The notes: generated by a model from the sequence alone, not told the origin. DNA of 51,856 nt from an uncultured Ruminococcus sp. (GCA_902785365.1 CACZYC010000012.1:1-51856), one strand, 5' to 3'; counted from the stretch's first letter, positions 1 through 9,122 are shown. Numbers and translations: made by a program.

Positions 1-27
1 GTTGGTCTTTTCGTTTTGCTTTTTTAC

Positions 28-66
28 GAAAAAACACACCTGCTTTCGCAAGTGTGTCTTTTTTTG
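28..66. terminator. Intrinsic terminator
   Basis: An acacacctg/caagtgtgt hairpin with a short loop, flanked by an A-run and a T-run, so it can act in both directions. It lies downstream of the minus-strand small gene at 129-254. The stretch between it and that gene holds nothing else I recognise. Confidence 0.75.
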
Positions 67-128
67 ATTTGCACCCTTTGGCTTATCTTAATGATATTGT
101 CCGCGAAGGAGGGCTTTTACTATTGCCG

Positions 129-254
129 CTAAATGATATTGTCATTATTCCAGTTTTTGGAATCGTTTATCTCACGATTAAATAAGCCTGAGGTTAACAA
201 AGCGTCACCGGTATAGCATATTACTTCGATTTCGGGTTTCTGATATTCTTTCAC
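129..254 (-). CDS. Small peptide (41 aa) coupled to the CotH gene, function unknown
   Basis: The frame starts at GTG (position 254), two bases after the stop codon of the upstream CotH-type gene. A strong GGGGAGGG ribosome site lies inside the end of that gene, so translation looks coupled. The peptide begins MKEYQKPEIEVICYTGD and continues with TSGLFN and an Asn-rich tail ending NNDNII. A short basic start, a 'KPEIEV' strand-like segment and a polar Asn/Ser tail are all that can be seen; there is no membrane segment. I do not recognise a named family, although small 'Y-x-K-P-x-I-E-V' peptides are familiar in clostridial gut bacteria. Close coupling to a CotH-type kinase raises the possibility of a partner or substrate, but that is inference only. 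Confidence 0.5.
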   Translation of the reverse strand: MKEYQKPEIEVICYTGDALLTSGLFNREINDSKNWNNDNII

Positions 255-256
255 AC

Positions 257-2058
257 TCAGCCCTCCCCAATAAAATCACCAAAGTTTACGCCGAAGTCGC
301 TCAGTCTGCCGGCGCAACCGTTGTAAACTGTTTCTGAGGAGTCAGTGTACTCGGCGTAGTAGGTTACTCCTTCAATAACAACGTAGAATCTACCCACAAA
401 AGCCAAGTTGTCCTCTATATTATTTATAGCGATTGTGACATATTTATAGCTTGTATCGGATTCAGGATTGCCGTAGTCGCCGGTCATAGTGTTTTTGGTG
501 TCTAGGCAGCTGTAAATATGACCGTTTTCAACGGTGAGTTTATCCGCGTTTTCTTTAGCTTCCCGAGTGGATTTGTCAGTCTTTGTAAACACAAATCCGT
601 AGTCGCTCGCTTTGGCTAGGAGCTCGGAAGAAATTACGCCGACAAATTTTACAGCGTTAGCGTTTATATTTTTTGATTTAAGCTGAACACCCAAAAGGTC
701 AAGTCCTTTGTATTTAAATCCTTCGTAAAGTCCAAAATCATTTACATTAAAATCAGAAGCGTCCGGAGAGAAAGATTGCTCAATAAGCTGCTCGTATCGG
801 GGATTGGGTATCGGCTCGACTTCAAAGTAATTTATCAACCATTCGGAACGTTCTTTGCACCAGTTGACATAATAGTCGTAATTATCTTGATAAGTAGCAA
901 GCGGAACTTTCATAACGTTTACGTAATACGTACCGGGTTTCCATCCTGCTGTGGTAAAGTTCCTGTTTATAACATTTTTGTATGTATTATAATAATTATC
1001 TACAACGCTGTTCTCGGATGCTATGTTTGCGAAATAGTGACAATGCACAGATAATTCATTTTTTGCCAAATCATTGAACCATGATTTTTGACACAACCAC
1101 TTATATAAATTGTAATTTTTGGCAAATAGCCCGTCCGTTTTATATGAGGAAGCGTACCACGAGGAATATTTCTCATTTACATTACCTGAGCTCAAGTCAT
1201 AATCCCACGGAGGGCCGGCGTAAAGCTTGCCGTCTTTATAATAGAAGAACACTGAACTAAAGTTGAAATCAACCGTCTTTAAATATTCGTTAAGTAAATA
1301 AAACTTCGTGAAAGATTCAACATCTATCTTGCTCTCAATTTCCTCCTTTGTTCCATTCCTTATCGTGTTAATTATATCATCCATGGTCGACTGAATATAA
1401 CCGAGTTGTTCATCGTCGGGCGGATCGGGCTCGCTAACGGCAAAACGAAGTCCGTTGGACGTGAAGTATTTCACATCATCTTCCACACGGGTTGCCTCAA
1501 GCTCAACCAAAAAGTCATTTTTACCGTTGTTGCCATCAACGTCGATATCAACCTGTCTTTACCTGTACCTATGGGCTCAACAAGCAGATAACATCCCCTG
1601 AAAGAACCATCGACAACTACCTCGACAACCTTGAAATCGGATGTATACTGAATCCCCAGCTCCTTGGCTATACTCAGAGCAACATAATTTCGGGCGAGCG
1701 TCGGGTCATATACATTAGATATCAGAGCCCACTTTTTTCCGCTGCCCATATTGAGCACATTCTTTTTCTTGGAGAATTTAAAGTTATATGATTTTTTCTT
1801 TATTGAGTCAAAAGCCGTACTGTTGCCGCGAACTTTCATAACAACATTGTCACAAAGAGTTGTGCCGTCAACATCCTCTATATTAACAGTTGCATTGACG
1901 TATCCGTCTGATTTTTTAAGATTCACACCGTTACCGTCTTCCGTGGTAAGAGTAATACGGGGAACTTCTAATTCAGATTCAGCCGAAACATCAAAAGCAG
2001 CAAACGAGCTTAACATAATCATCAATGAAAGCAATAGTAAAACAGATTTCTTAATCAT
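257..2058 (-). pseudogene. CotH kinase-family secreted protein, interrupted by one frameshift
   Basis: CotH-family proteins are atypical protein kinases; Bacillus CotH phosphorylates spore coat proteins, and clostridial relatives are often secreted or cellulosome-associated. The first part starts at ATG 2058 behind an AGGTG ribosome site. It has a signal peptide (MIKKSVLLLLSLMIMLSS, cleaved near VSA-ES) and the family motif VRGNST near residue 63. The second part (to 257) carries YAGPPWDYDLSSGN, the metal-binding WDxD region of the fold, and a C-terminal domain ending FGVNFGDFIGEG. The two frames meet near 1553: the early frame reads GTGKDR then leaves register, while the next frame continues DIDVDGNNGKNDF. 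Restoring one G in 'aggttgat' (to agggttgat, giving R-V-D-I-D) rejoins them. Together they make about 600 residues, a normal family length. This is either a recent null mutation or an assembly error. Confidence 0.8.
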
Positions 2059-2193
2059 ATAATCACCTCTGATTTATTATGGTAATATTATATCATAGCA
2101 CGAATAAATTTAATGCACAAAAAACACAGTATATTTTTATACACTATGCACAAATTCCAATTATTCAAGCAGTTCCTCATCTTAATTCTTCTA

Positions 2194-2222
2194 TTGACTT
2201 AAAAACAAATGTATGATAAAAT
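2194..2222 (+). promoter_or_regulatory. SigA-type promoter of ireB
   Basis: TTGACT (2194-2199), a 17-nt spacer, and TAAAAT (2217-2222), upstream of the ribosome site of the next gene. Confidence 0.65.
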
Positions 2223-2260
2223 ACTGGTCGTGAAAGAATTTTGAAATGGAGGTGTTTCCA

Positions 2261-2509
2261 ATGATGGATAAAACGATGGTTTTCTCACTTGACGATAACA
2301 GAGGCGACACTATAAAGAAAACTCTCAATACTGTTTACCGCGCGCTTGAGGAAAAGGGCTACAACCCTATTAACCAGCTTGTCGGATACATTCTCTCCGA
2401 GGATCCGACATATATCACAACATACAACAATGCCCGCAACCTTATCAGCCGAATTGACCGCGATGACTTGCTGGAAGCACTCGTAAAATCGTATCTTAAT
2501 CTACAATAA
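2261..2509 (+). CDS. ireB: IreB family regulatory phosphoprotein (UPF0297)
   Basis: This 82-residue protein matches the UPF0297/IreB family across its length, with the landmarks [32 protein letters not shown] and [15 protein letters not shown]. In Enterococcus, IreB is a small cytosolic phosphoprotein modified by the PASTA-domain Ser/Thr kinase IreK and affects cephalosporin tolerance; that role is carried over by family. I place the start at 2261 because GGAGGTG (2247-2253) lies 7 nt upstream. The in-frame ATG at 2246 would lie inside that ribosome site. In many Firmicutes this gene is followed by ruvX and a DUF1292 gene; here it is followed by an unrelated small gene, so the usual neighbourhood is broken. 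Confidence 0.9.
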   Translation: MMDKTMVFSLDDNRGDTIKKTLNTVYRALEEKGYNPINQLVGYILSEDPTYITTYNNARNLISRIDRDDLLEALVKSYLNLQ

Positions 2510-2527
2510 GTGAAAGGATGATGCTTT

Positions 2528-2812
2528 ATGGCAGACTTCCCTACATATAAGGGTAAGCCGCTCGTTCGCTCGGGCGACGAGATTTATTACGGCAATATGG
2601 ATGAGGAGTATGTTATTCACCTCATAATCAAGTCCAAAAAGGAAGTAAACGGATTTGAAGTTGCCGACAAGGTTACAGTTCAGCTTATGGCTACCGACCC
2701 CGGTCTCTCCCCCAGACGTCAGCTTGTGAAATCAAGCGAGAAACAGGGATTATTCGTAGCTATGGATGTAGGCGACGCTTGGCTCACCAGAGCTTTGGCG
2801 CATAAGATTTAA
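2528..2812 (+). CDS. Hypothetical protein, 94 aa
   Basis: The ATG follows GAAAGGATG-type ribosome site sequence 18 nt after ireB, and the frame ends at a strong terminator, so it is probably the last gene of a two-gene transcript. The protein is soluble-looking, with alternating beta-type segments (EEYVIHLIIKSKKEV, ADKVTVQLMATD) and a PRRQL motif, and no signal peptide or cysteines. I do not recognise the family. The position beside ireB suggests a housekeeping or cell-envelope-signalling role, but nothing in the sequence proves it. Confidence 0.75.
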   Translation: MADFPTYKGKPLVRSGDEIYYGNMDEEYVIHLIIKSKKEVNGFEVADKVTVQLMATDPGLSPRRQLVKSSEKQGLFVAMDVGDAWLTRALAHKI

Positions 2813-2815
2813 AAA

Positions 2816-2840
2816 AAGCTCCCGAAAGGGAGCCTTTTTA
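2816..2840 (+). terminator. Terminator after the ireB transcript
   Basis: A GCTCCC-gaaa-GGGAGC hairpin followed by a T-run, starting five bases after the stop codon. Confidence 0.85.
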
Positions 2841-2841
2841 G

Positions 2842-3042
2842 TTGTCAGTAGTCAGTGGTCAGTTGTTGTGTCCCGAATGGATAAATAATGATATTAACTA
2901 ATTAAAGTCTTAGGTTCTAAACTGAGCCTAAGACTTTAATTTATAGAATAAGATGATTATAAATAATTCGGGAATAAAGCATTTGAATTAGTATTCGTTA
3001 TATTCTCGACATTCACTGCTCACTGCCCACTGATTACTGTTT
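2842..3042. repeat. MITE-like element, copy 1, with tcagt repeats at both edges
   Basis: The stretch between the 94-aa gene and clpC begins with 'gtcagtagtcagtggtcagt'. It then has cgaatggataaataa and an 18-19 bp inverted repeat (aaagtcttaggttc / gagcctaagacttt, near 2906-2941). It ends with ctcgacattcactg and a run of inverted tcagt units reaching into the clpC stop. A second copy lies in opposite orientation at 48000-48260. No open frame or transposase is present. Confidence 0.7.
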
Positions 3043-5448
3043 GTTGAAAACAAAATTACCGTCTTTAAAATCACACACAACCTTGCTATCTTTCTTTACG
3101 CTGCCGTCAAGGATACGCTCGGAAAGTTCATCCTCAATCTTGGATGTGATTGCTCTGCGCAACGGTCTGGCGCCGTAGGTGTCATCAAAGCCAACCTTGG
3201 ATATCTCACTGACGGCCTCATCAGTAAAGCTAAGCTCGATATCGAGAGCCTTAATACGCTCTGAAAGGGCTTTGAGCATTTTTGCGGCAATCTCTTTAAT
3301 CTCGTCCTGTGTGAGTTTGTTGAATACGATGATATCATCAATACGGTTGAGGAACTCGGGACGGAATGTGTTCTTGAGTTCCGCAAGCACAATGTCCTTG
3401 ATATTTTCATCGTTTTTATCTTCATCATCATTTTTAAAGCCTAAATCAGCTTGTTTATCGGTGATAAGTCTTGCTCCGACATTACTTGTCATGATAATGA
3501 TTGTGTTCTTGAAGTCAACAGTTCTGCCCTGAGAATCAGTCAGACGGCCGTCGTCAAGAATCTGCAAGAGAGCGTTGAAAACGTCGGGGTGTGCTTTTTC
3601 AATCTCGTCAAAGAGAATAACGGAGTAAGGTTTACGCCTTACCTGCTCAGTGAACGCGGAGCCCTCGTCATAGCCGACATATCCGGGAGGTGAACCGATA
3701 AGCTTACTTACCGTGTGTTTCTCCATAAACTCGGACATATCAAGGCGTATCATAGCGTTTTCATCACCGAACATAGCCTGCGCGAGCGCTTTACAGAGCT
3801 CTGTTTTACCAACACCCGTGGGACCTAAGAAGATAAACGAACCTACGGGACGTTTCGGGTCTTTCAGACCGACTCTGCCGCGGCGGATTGCTTTTGCGAC
3901 AGCTTTAACAGCTTCGTCCTGACCGATGACGCGATCGTGGAGAATATCCTCCATTTTGAGTAATCTCTCGCTCTCCTCCTCGGTGAGCTGTACTACGGGA
4001 ATACCTGTCCAGTCGGATACAACCTCGGCAATATCCTCGGCTGTAACTTCACCTGTTGCGGAATTCTTAGCGTCGTTCCACTTTTTATTCTCATCGTCAA
4101 GCAGCTCCTGTAACGACTTCTGTTCGTCTCTGAGTTTAGCAGCGCGCTCAAACTCCTGTTCGTTTACAGCGCTTTTCTTCTCAGCTTCAAGGTTCTTGAT
4201 TTTGTCCTCAAGCTCCTTTAAGTTGGGCGGTGTAGTAAGACTTTTAAGGCGAACCTTTGACGCGCTCTCATCGATAAGGTCAATTGCCTTGTCTGGCAGG
4301 AACCTGTCGGCGATATATCTTGAAGAAAGCGTAACGGCAGCTTTTACAGCCTCGTCGCTGATTTTTACCTTGTGATGAGCCTCGTAGCGGTCACGAAGTC
4401 CGAAAAGAATTTGCTCCGCTTCTTCCTCACTGGGCTCACCGATATTTACAGGCTGGAATCTTCTTTCCAAAGCCGCGTCCTTTTCGATATACTTTCTGTA
4501 CTCTGACAAAGTTGTTGCGCCAATTACCTGAAAATCACCTCGCGCAAGTGACGGTTTCAAGATATTTGCAGCGTCAGTTGAACCCTCGGCGGAACCCGCG
4601 CCGACAATTGTATGAAGTTCGTCGATAAAGAGGATAACGTCGTTGGACTTTTTGACCTCGTCAATCGCTGACTTGATTCTGTCCTCAAAGTCGCCTCTGT
4701 ACTTGGCGCCCGCAACCATACCGGTAAGGTCAAGGCTTACTACTCTTTTATCCTTGAGAATCTCAGGCACCTGATCTTCAACTATCTTCAAAGCCAAGCC
4801 TTCGGCTACAGCTGTCTTGCCAACGCCCGGCTCACCAATGAGCACGGGATTATTTTTTGTACGGCGTGAAAGAATCTGAATAACTCTTTCAATCTCTTTT
4901 TCACGTCCGATGACAGGGTCTATTTCACCCTTTTTGGCAGCAGCTGTCAAATCTCTGCCGAATTTATCAAGCGATTTTGTATCGCTGTTTTGATTATCTG
5001 TGTTATCTTTTTCGCCGACAAAATTCTCAGCGCTGTTCATAACTGTATTTTTGTTAACATTTAGCTCATTCAGGAAATTATAGGCGTAGCTGTCGGTTTC
5101 CTGCATAATACTGATAAGCAAGTGTTCTGTACCTACATATGAGCTGCCTGTCCTGGCGGCTATCATCACGGCATTCTGCATAACTCGTTTTGAACGAGGT
5201 GTGAAATCACGCGGAGTAAGTGTTCTCGGTGTTCCAGTTCCGGAGGCCTCCTGTATTTTATTTTCAAGCTCATCAGCGTCAAGTCCCGCCTGATTCAGAG
5301 CGACAGCGGCAACACCGCTCCCCTCCCTTGCCAAACCGAGGAGAAGGTGTTCGGTACCGATATAGGTGTGTCCCATATCTCCCGCCAGTTCCATAGCCAG
5401 ATTTAATGCTTTGTTAGCTTTACTTGTAAAGTCTTTGAATTCATACAT
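3034..5448 (-). CDS. clpC: ATP-dependent Clp protease ATP-binding subunit ClpC
   Basis: ClpC is the Hsp100 unfoldase that feeds proteins, including those arginine-phosphorylated by McsB, into ClpP. The 804-residue chain shows two N-terminal Clp repeats (about 1-145, with [18 protein letters not shown] and [10 protein letters not shown]). The first AAA+ module has Walker A GEPGVGKT and Walker B LFIDELH. A UVR-type coiled segment ([12 protein letters not shown]) follows, then a second AAA+ module with GPTGVGKT and FDEIEKAH, and a C-terminal D2-small domain. The region around 655-700 includes an acidic insert ([13 protein letters not shown]). The start at 5448 has an AGGTAATATT ribosome site. 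It is the last gene of the ctsR-mcsA-mcsB-clpC transcript and is separated from mcsB by about 170 nt containing a short repeat. Confidence 0.97.
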   Translation of the reverse strand: MYEFKDFTSKANKALNLAMELAGDMGHTYIGTEHLLLGLAREGSGVAAVALNQAGLDADELENKIQEASGTGTPRTLTPRDFTPRSKRVMQNAVMIAARTGSSYVGTEHLLISIMQETDSYAYNFLNELNVNKNTVMNSAENFVGEKDNTDNQNSDTKSLDKFGRDLTAAAKKGEIDPVIGREKEIERVIQILSRRTKNNPVLIGEPGVGKTAVAEGLALKIVEDQVPEILKDKRVVSLDLTGMVAGAKYRGDFEDRIKSAIDEVKKSNDVILFIDELHTIVGAGSAEGSTDAANILKPSLARGDFQVIGATTLSEYRKYIEKDAALERRFQPVNIGEPSEEEAEQILFGLRDRYEAHHKVKISDEAVKAAVTLSSRYIADRFLPDKAIDLIDESASKVRLKSLTTPPNLKELEDKIKNLEAEKKSAVNEQEFERAAKLRDEQKSLQELLDDENKKWNDAKNSATGEVTAEDIAEVVSDWTGIPVVQLTEEESERLLKMEDILHDRVIGQDEAVKAVAKAIRRGRVGLKDPKRPVGSFIFLGPTGVGKTELCKALAQAMFGDENAMIRLDMSEFMEKHTVSKLIGSPPGYVGYDEGSAFTEQVRRKPYSVILFDEIEKAHPDVFNALLQILDDGRLTDSQGRTVDFKNTIIIMTSNVGARLITDKQADLGFKNDDEDKNDENIKDIVLAELKNTFRPEFLNRIDDIIVFNKLTQDEIKEIAAKMLKALSERIKALDIELSFTDEAVSEISKVGFDDTYGARPLRRAITSKIEDELSERILDGSVKKDSKVVCDFKDGNFVFNKQ

Positions 5449-5477
5449 AATATTACCTCCCTATTTTTTAATTTTCC

Positions 5478-5526
5478 ACGTCAGACAATGTAGTTTCTCT
5501 CTGAAATTCATATCCCACTTACAGAA
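5478..5526 (-). repeat. Degenerate 5'-UTR repeat (R2 type) upstream of clpC
   Basis: The run cgtcagacaatgtag...tcatatcccacttac resembles the sequences at 40237-40290 (upstream of oadA) and 40812-40866. In each case the order is 'cgtca-a/g-...ttagtt...atatcccactt', placed just upstream of a minus-strand gene. This copy is the most diverged. Confidence 0.45.
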
Positions 5527-5617
5527 TACTTCCTTTCAGACGTTTTTGTCCGTGTCAAGTAATAAAAATTCTATATATAATTTATATCCTCCTTACGAAT
5601 ATTATACTTATATCATA

Positions 5618-6604
5618 TTAAAGATTTGATTGTATAATCTCAGCTCTGAGAATATCGCGCTCCTGCGGAGTGAGCTGTTTTTCTTTCTCCACCATCATTG
5701 TGGCAGGCTGGATTTTCTCGATAAGGCTGTCGATTGTACTGATATCAACCGAATCGATAACTCCCGCGTTCACGCCGAATCTCACGTTGGATATAAGCTC
5801 CACAGCTTCCTCACAGCTTATCAATCTGGCTGTTTTTAAAACTCCCAGACTTCTGCACAGTTTATCCTGAGCCTCAATACTCTTGACCATTCTCTCCTGA
5901 GCAGCCTTTTCCTGACCCTCAAGCTGTTTTGCAATATTACTCAGATTTTCAATTGCGGACATTTCGCTGATACCAAGTGTTACCTGATTGGACAACTGGT
6001 ACATCGCGCCCTTTGGTTCAGTACCTTCACCGTAGCATCCTCGTATTGTAAGCCCCAGCTTTTGCAGGTTGCCCGCAATTCTTCCTATTGCTCTGCCCGC
6101 CTTCAACGCTGGGAGATGTAACATTACGGAAGCTCTCATACCCGTTCCCAGATTCGTAGGGCACTGTGTAAGATAGCCTAAATTTTCGTCAAAGGCAAAC
6201 TCGAGATTCTCATCCAGTAATGTATCAAGCTTGTCTGCTATTTCAAACGCTCCGCTTAGGTCGTCGCCTTTTATTAGAATCTGCAATCTTATATGGTCTT
6301 CCTCGTTAAGCATAATGCTCATGGTCCTATCTTTAGAAAGCACAATAGCTCTGCCCTCTGTTTCGGATATGAACTCAGGGCTGGCAAGGTGTTTTTCAAC
6401 GAGTGAAATACGCTCGGATTCATTTAAATCCTTAATCCAAATTGCCTCGAGGTCATTAGCCAAAGGAGAATTACAGTTCTTTATAGAATCTATAATCACA
6501 TTGGCAACCTCGGTTTTTTGCTTAGGATTAAGTCTGCAGGGAAACGGATATTTTTTTAAGTTTCGCGCCAGACGGATTCTGGTTTCCATAACTATATTAT
6601 TCAT
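5618..6604 (-). CDS. mcsB: Protein-arginine kinase McsB
   Basis: McsB phosphorylates arginine residues, marking proteins for ClpCP and inactivating CtsR. The 328-residue protein has the ATP:guanido phosphotransferase fold. METRIRLARNLKKYPFP lies at the N-terminus, NLGTGMRASVMLHLPAL near residue 155, and GCYGEGTEPKGAMYQLSNQVTLG near 195-215. It is slightly shorter than the usual ~350-360 residues, mainly at the C-terminus. The start at 6604 overlaps the end of mcsA by 8 nt, so the two are translationally coupled; McsA is the known activator of McsB. Confidence 0.95.
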   Translation of the reverse strand: MNNIVMETRIRLARNLKKYPFPCRLNPKQKTEVANVIIDSIKNCNSPLANDLEAIWIKDLNESERISLVEKHLASPEFISETEGRAIVLSKDRTMSIMLNEEDHIRLQILIKGDDLSGAFEIADKLDTLLDENLEFAFDENLGYLTQCPTNLGTGMRASVMLHLPALKAGRAIGRIAGNLQKLGLTIRGCYGEGTEPKGAMYQLSNQVTLGISEMSAIENLSNIAKQLEGQEKAAQERMVKSIEAQDKLCRSLGVLKTARLISCEEAVELISNVRFGVNAGVIDSVDISTIDSLIEKIQPATMMVEKEKQLTPQERDILRAEIIQSNL

Positions 6605-7136
6605 CGTTGCCCTCCATATCCTTTATTTTGTCTCTAAGCTCAGCGGCTTTCTCAAACTCCTGGTTTTCGACTGCGGATTTCAGTTCCGACTGTAATTTAT
6701 CGAGCTCGCTTACAGACTTTTTTTCCTCGGGCTTTTCGATAATCGTCTTGGCTCTTTCAGCCTTAAACGCCGCGCTGTTCTTACCACAGTGCGTAGTGTT
6801 GCCGTGGATCTTGCGAATAGTCGGCATAATCTCCTTGTAAAAAATTTTGTAGCAGTCCGCGCAGCCCATCATACCTGTACGCTGAATATCGTTATAGCTT
6901 GAACCGCAGGTATCGCAGCGTGTAGCTTGTGTACGAGCAGGCAAAGCATTCTCAAAAAAGCTGCCGAACAATGAGTTGAAATCATCAGCAAAAGAAGAAG
7001 TAAAGTCGTGAAAAAGGTTTCCATACCCCATCTCCTTTGCACATTCGGGGCAGAGGTCATACTCCTCAAACTCTCCGTTAATTACTCTCTTGATGTGAGT
7101 AGTCGCTTCTCTGTTTTGGCATTTCTGACATTTCAT
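6597..7136 (-). CDS. mcsA: McsA, zinc-binding activator of McsB
   Basis: This is a 179-residue UvrB/UvrC-motif protein with paired CxxC zinc sites: CQKC at the start, CPEC near residue 31, CDTCG and CADC near 80-95. The C-terminal UVR helix pair is ELDKLQSELKSAVENQEFEKAAELRDKI. By family it binds McsB and stimulates arginine phosphorylation, and helps control CtsR. I choose ATG 7136 (MKCQKC) because AGGAAGG lies 8 nt upstream; the in-frame GTG at 7145 would sit on that ribosome site. It is second in the ctsR operon. Confidence 0.93.
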   Translation of the reverse strand: MKCQKCQNREATTHIKRVINGEFEEYDLCPECAKEMGYGNLFHDFTSSFADDFNSLFGSFFENALPARTQATRCDTCGSSYNDIQRTGMMGCADCYKIFYKEIMPTIRKIHGNTTHCGKNSAAFKAERAKTIIEKPEEKKSVSELDKLQSELKSAVENQEFEKAAELRDKIKDMEGNDE

Positions 7137-7157
7137 TACTGTCACCTTCCTATAATA

Positions 7158-7610
7158 TTATTCTGATAATGTTAAGAGCATATTCTTAAAAATTCTTGCT
7201 CTGAGCTTGTCACGGTAATCCTGAGGGACCTCTCTGAAAACCCTCTCAGACATAGCCGCCGCGAAAATACGAGCAGTGTGTAAATCTATTATTGACCTGC
7301 TGTACATATTATTAATCATAATCTCCACGGAAGCCTTGTCGATTGTATCTCCAATCGAATTAACTATATGCATTACCGCGGAGCTTTTATCCATCTTCAC
7401 CCTTGTGATTCGAATATATCCACCGCCTCCTCGGCGACTTTCCACGATATATCCTTGCTCGGGAGTAAATCGGGATGTAATTACATAGTTAATCTGGCTT
7501 GGTACGCAGCCCAAATCATTAGCAAGCTCGTTTCGACGTATCTCTGCGTTACCGTCGCTTTCATCAAGCATAGCAAGAATATGCTTGGCTACTAAATCAC
7601 TCATACGCAT
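7158..7610 (-). CDS. ctsR: Transcriptional repressor CtsR
   Basis: CtsR is the winged-helix repressor of class III heat-shock genes. The 150-residue protein has the family hallmarks: a helix-turn-helix near residues 25-50 (RNELANDLGCVPSQINYVITSRF) followed by the beta-wing EQGYIVESRRGGGGYIRITRV, the glycine-rich thermosensing wing. A C-terminal dimer domain follows. It is first in the clp operon and its own promoter carries three matching operator boxes, as expected for autoregulation. Confidence 0.96.
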   Translation of the reverse strand: MRMSDLVAKHILAMLDESDGNAEIRRNELANDLGCVPSQINYVITSRFTPEQGYIVESRRGGGGYIRITRVKMDKSSAVMHIVNSIGDTIDKASVEIMINNMYSRSIIDLHTARIFAAAMSERVFREVPQDYRDKLRARIFKNMLLTLSE

Positions 7611-7637
7611 TTGATAATCACTCCTTGTGTCACTCAG

Positions 7638-7712
7638 TTTGACCTTTTGTGACCTTTTATGATTTGATTATAGTATGAAAGTCAGAGAAAGTCAAAGTCA
7701 ACAAAAGTCAAA
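7638..7712 (-). promoter_or_regulatory. ctsR promoter with three CtsR boxes
   Basis: The promoter reads TTGACT (plus-strand 7690-7695), a 17-nt spacer, and TATAAT (7667-7672) on the minus strand. CtsR boxes are heptad pairs spaced by 3 nt. Box 1, 7638-7654, reads GGTCACA-AAA-GGTCAAA on the minus strand, just downstream of the -10. Box 2, 7680-7696, reads AGTCAGA-GAA-AGTCAAA on the plus strand. Box 3, 7696-7712, reads AGTCAAC-AAA-AGTCAAA on the plus strand. Boxes 2 and 3 share one base and cover the -35 region. Confidence 0.9.
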
Positions 7713-7784
7713 TATACGCGTTTAACTCACTGTATTCTCTTTTGTTCTTGATTTTTCTCTTTTTTACTTATTTTTTTAAAAAAA

Positions 7785-7811
7785 TTACCGACTCTTTTTT
7801 GAGTCGGTAAA
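7785..7811 (-). terminator. Terminator after the serine hydrolase gene
   Basis: A TACCGACTC/GAGTCGGTA stem with an all-T/A loop, followed on the minus strand by eight T residues. Confidence 0.85.
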
Positions 7812-7820
7812 TTAATAAAT

Positions 7821-9053
7821 TTATTTTTTTGTTTTGTTGATTATATCGAAAGCAAATGTGTATATATCGGTATTCATTGACTTTTTGTCGCTGGTTACAG
7901 CAAAGAAGTTATAACCCTTTGACGGAATTGTATAGGTAAATGAACCGTAGTAGTCAAGCGCTCCGACATGCCATACCGCGCCGTCTTTCTTAATTATTTT
8001 CAATCCGTAGCCGTAATGTTCCCAGTCCTTATTATGGTCAGTTGTCATTTCCTTTACGCTTTTTCGGGTAAGAATTTTATTTGTTCTAAGCGAAGTCAGC
8101 CACTTATCCATATCCTCAGCTGTGGAAATCAATCCGCCGTTACCCACATTTAACCCTCTTACTCTGATTGTAAGGGGCTGTTTTTTCTCGTCTACACCCG
8201 GCAAATCAGACGGGTCGACATCGGAAACAGCAAGTCGGTCATAATACGCAAGTTCTTCATTAACGTCTGTATCATACATACCGAGGGGTTCAAAGAAACG
8301 CTCCCTCATAAAGTCGGCAAAACTATCCCCCGAAGCCTCCTCGATAATTTCAGCAAGAAGGAAATAGTTAGAGTTGTTATAATCATACATTCCGCCCGGG
8401 GTGAATTTTAAGTCTTGGGAAAGAATCCATTTTTTTGTAAGATTACGGTTATTTTCCTCGGAAGCTGTTTTTTTGATATCATACTTTTTAAAGGAGCTTT
8501 GCTCGTTCAAAAAGTCGGGAATACCCGAGCGCATTGTTAGTAGATTTTTAACCGTAATCTTTTTACCATACTTATATTTCGGGAAAAACTTACTCAACTT
8601 GTCATTAACACTTAGCTTACCGTCCTGTTTAAGAAGCATAATTCCAGCGGCGGTAAATTGCTTGGAACATGAGGCAATGGCGAACATGGTATCCTTTTTT
8701 ATTTTTTTCTTACTATTTGTCGAAATTGTACCGTTCACCGCCTCACAAATAACTTTACCGTTTTTGCTTACACGAGCTATACCGTTAAAATTATTAGCCT
8801 CCAACTTCTTTTCAAGCCAATCTTGTAAATTCGAATCAATATTACGCTTCATTTTTGAAGTAGTGGTTTTTCTGACTCTTGATGAAGTTGTATTGTCTTT
8901 TTCAGGTGAAGTTGTTACGGCGATAATATCAGTAGGAATCGCTGCGTCACCTACATTATATTCGGCTGTATCAGTATCTTCGCAGGAAACAAGTGATAAA
9001 GAGATTGAAGCAATCAATAAAATAGAAATAACGGCGGCAAGTAAACGTTTCAT
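7821..9053 (-). CDS. Lipoprotein serine hydrolase of the beta-lactamase/penicillin-binding (class C) family
   Basis: The 410-residue protein starts with a lipoprotein signal (charged start, hydrophobic core, LVSC lipobox with Cys24). A Ser/Thr-rich linker follows (to about residue 70), so it is probably tethered outside the membrane. The Beta-lactamase family (PF00144) fold shows the nucleophile motif S-x-x-K in ASCSKQFTAAG near residue 128, the Y-x-N motif in MYDYNNSNYF near 222, and the H-x-G motif in WHVGALDYYG near 363. Members range from esterases to D-amino-acid peptidases; true beta-lactamase activity cannot be inferred. It is a single-gene transcript with its own promoter and terminator. 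Confidence 0.88.
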   Translation of the reverse strand: MKRLLAAVISILLIASISLSLVSCEDTDTAEYNVGDAAIPTDIIAVTTSPEKDNTTSSRVRKTTTSKMKRNIDSNLQDWLEKKLEANNFNGIARVSKNGKVICEAVNGTISTNSKKKIKKDTMFAIASCSKQFTAAGIMLLKQDGKLSVNDKLSKFFPKYKYGKKITVKNLLTMRSGIPDFLNEQSSFKKYDIKKTASEENNRNLTKKWILSQDLKFTPGGMYDYNNSNYFLLAEIIEEASGDSFADFMRERFFEPLGMYDTDVNEELAYYDRLAVSDVDPSDLPGVDEKKQPLTIRVRGLNVGNGGLISTAEDMDKWLTSLRTNKILTRKSVKEMTTDHNKDWEHYGYGLKIIKKDGAVWHVGALDYYGSFTYTIPSKGYNFFAVTSDKKSMNTDIYTFAFDIINKTKK

Positions 9054-9093
9054 AAATTTCTCCTAAATCATACAATAATTGACACCGATATAT

Positions 9094-9122
9094 ATAATAG
9101 CACAAAGGAGTAAGTAAAACAA
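9094..9122 (-). promoter_or_regulatory. Promoter of the serine hydrolase gene
   Basis: On the minus strand: TTGTTT (9117-9122), a 17-nt spacer, and TATTAT (9094-9099). Confidence 0.5.

Noticed and set aside
1406..2062. Plus-strand frames opposite the CotH gene
   Set aside because: They are shadows of the minus-strand gene with no start signals or family likeness.
2246..2260. Upstream ATG for ireB
   Set aside because: It would include the ribosome site and add five non-family residues.
7821..9053. Antibiotic-resistance beta-lactamase
   Set aside because: The motifs define a broad serine hydrolase family; no evidence of beta-lactam specificity.
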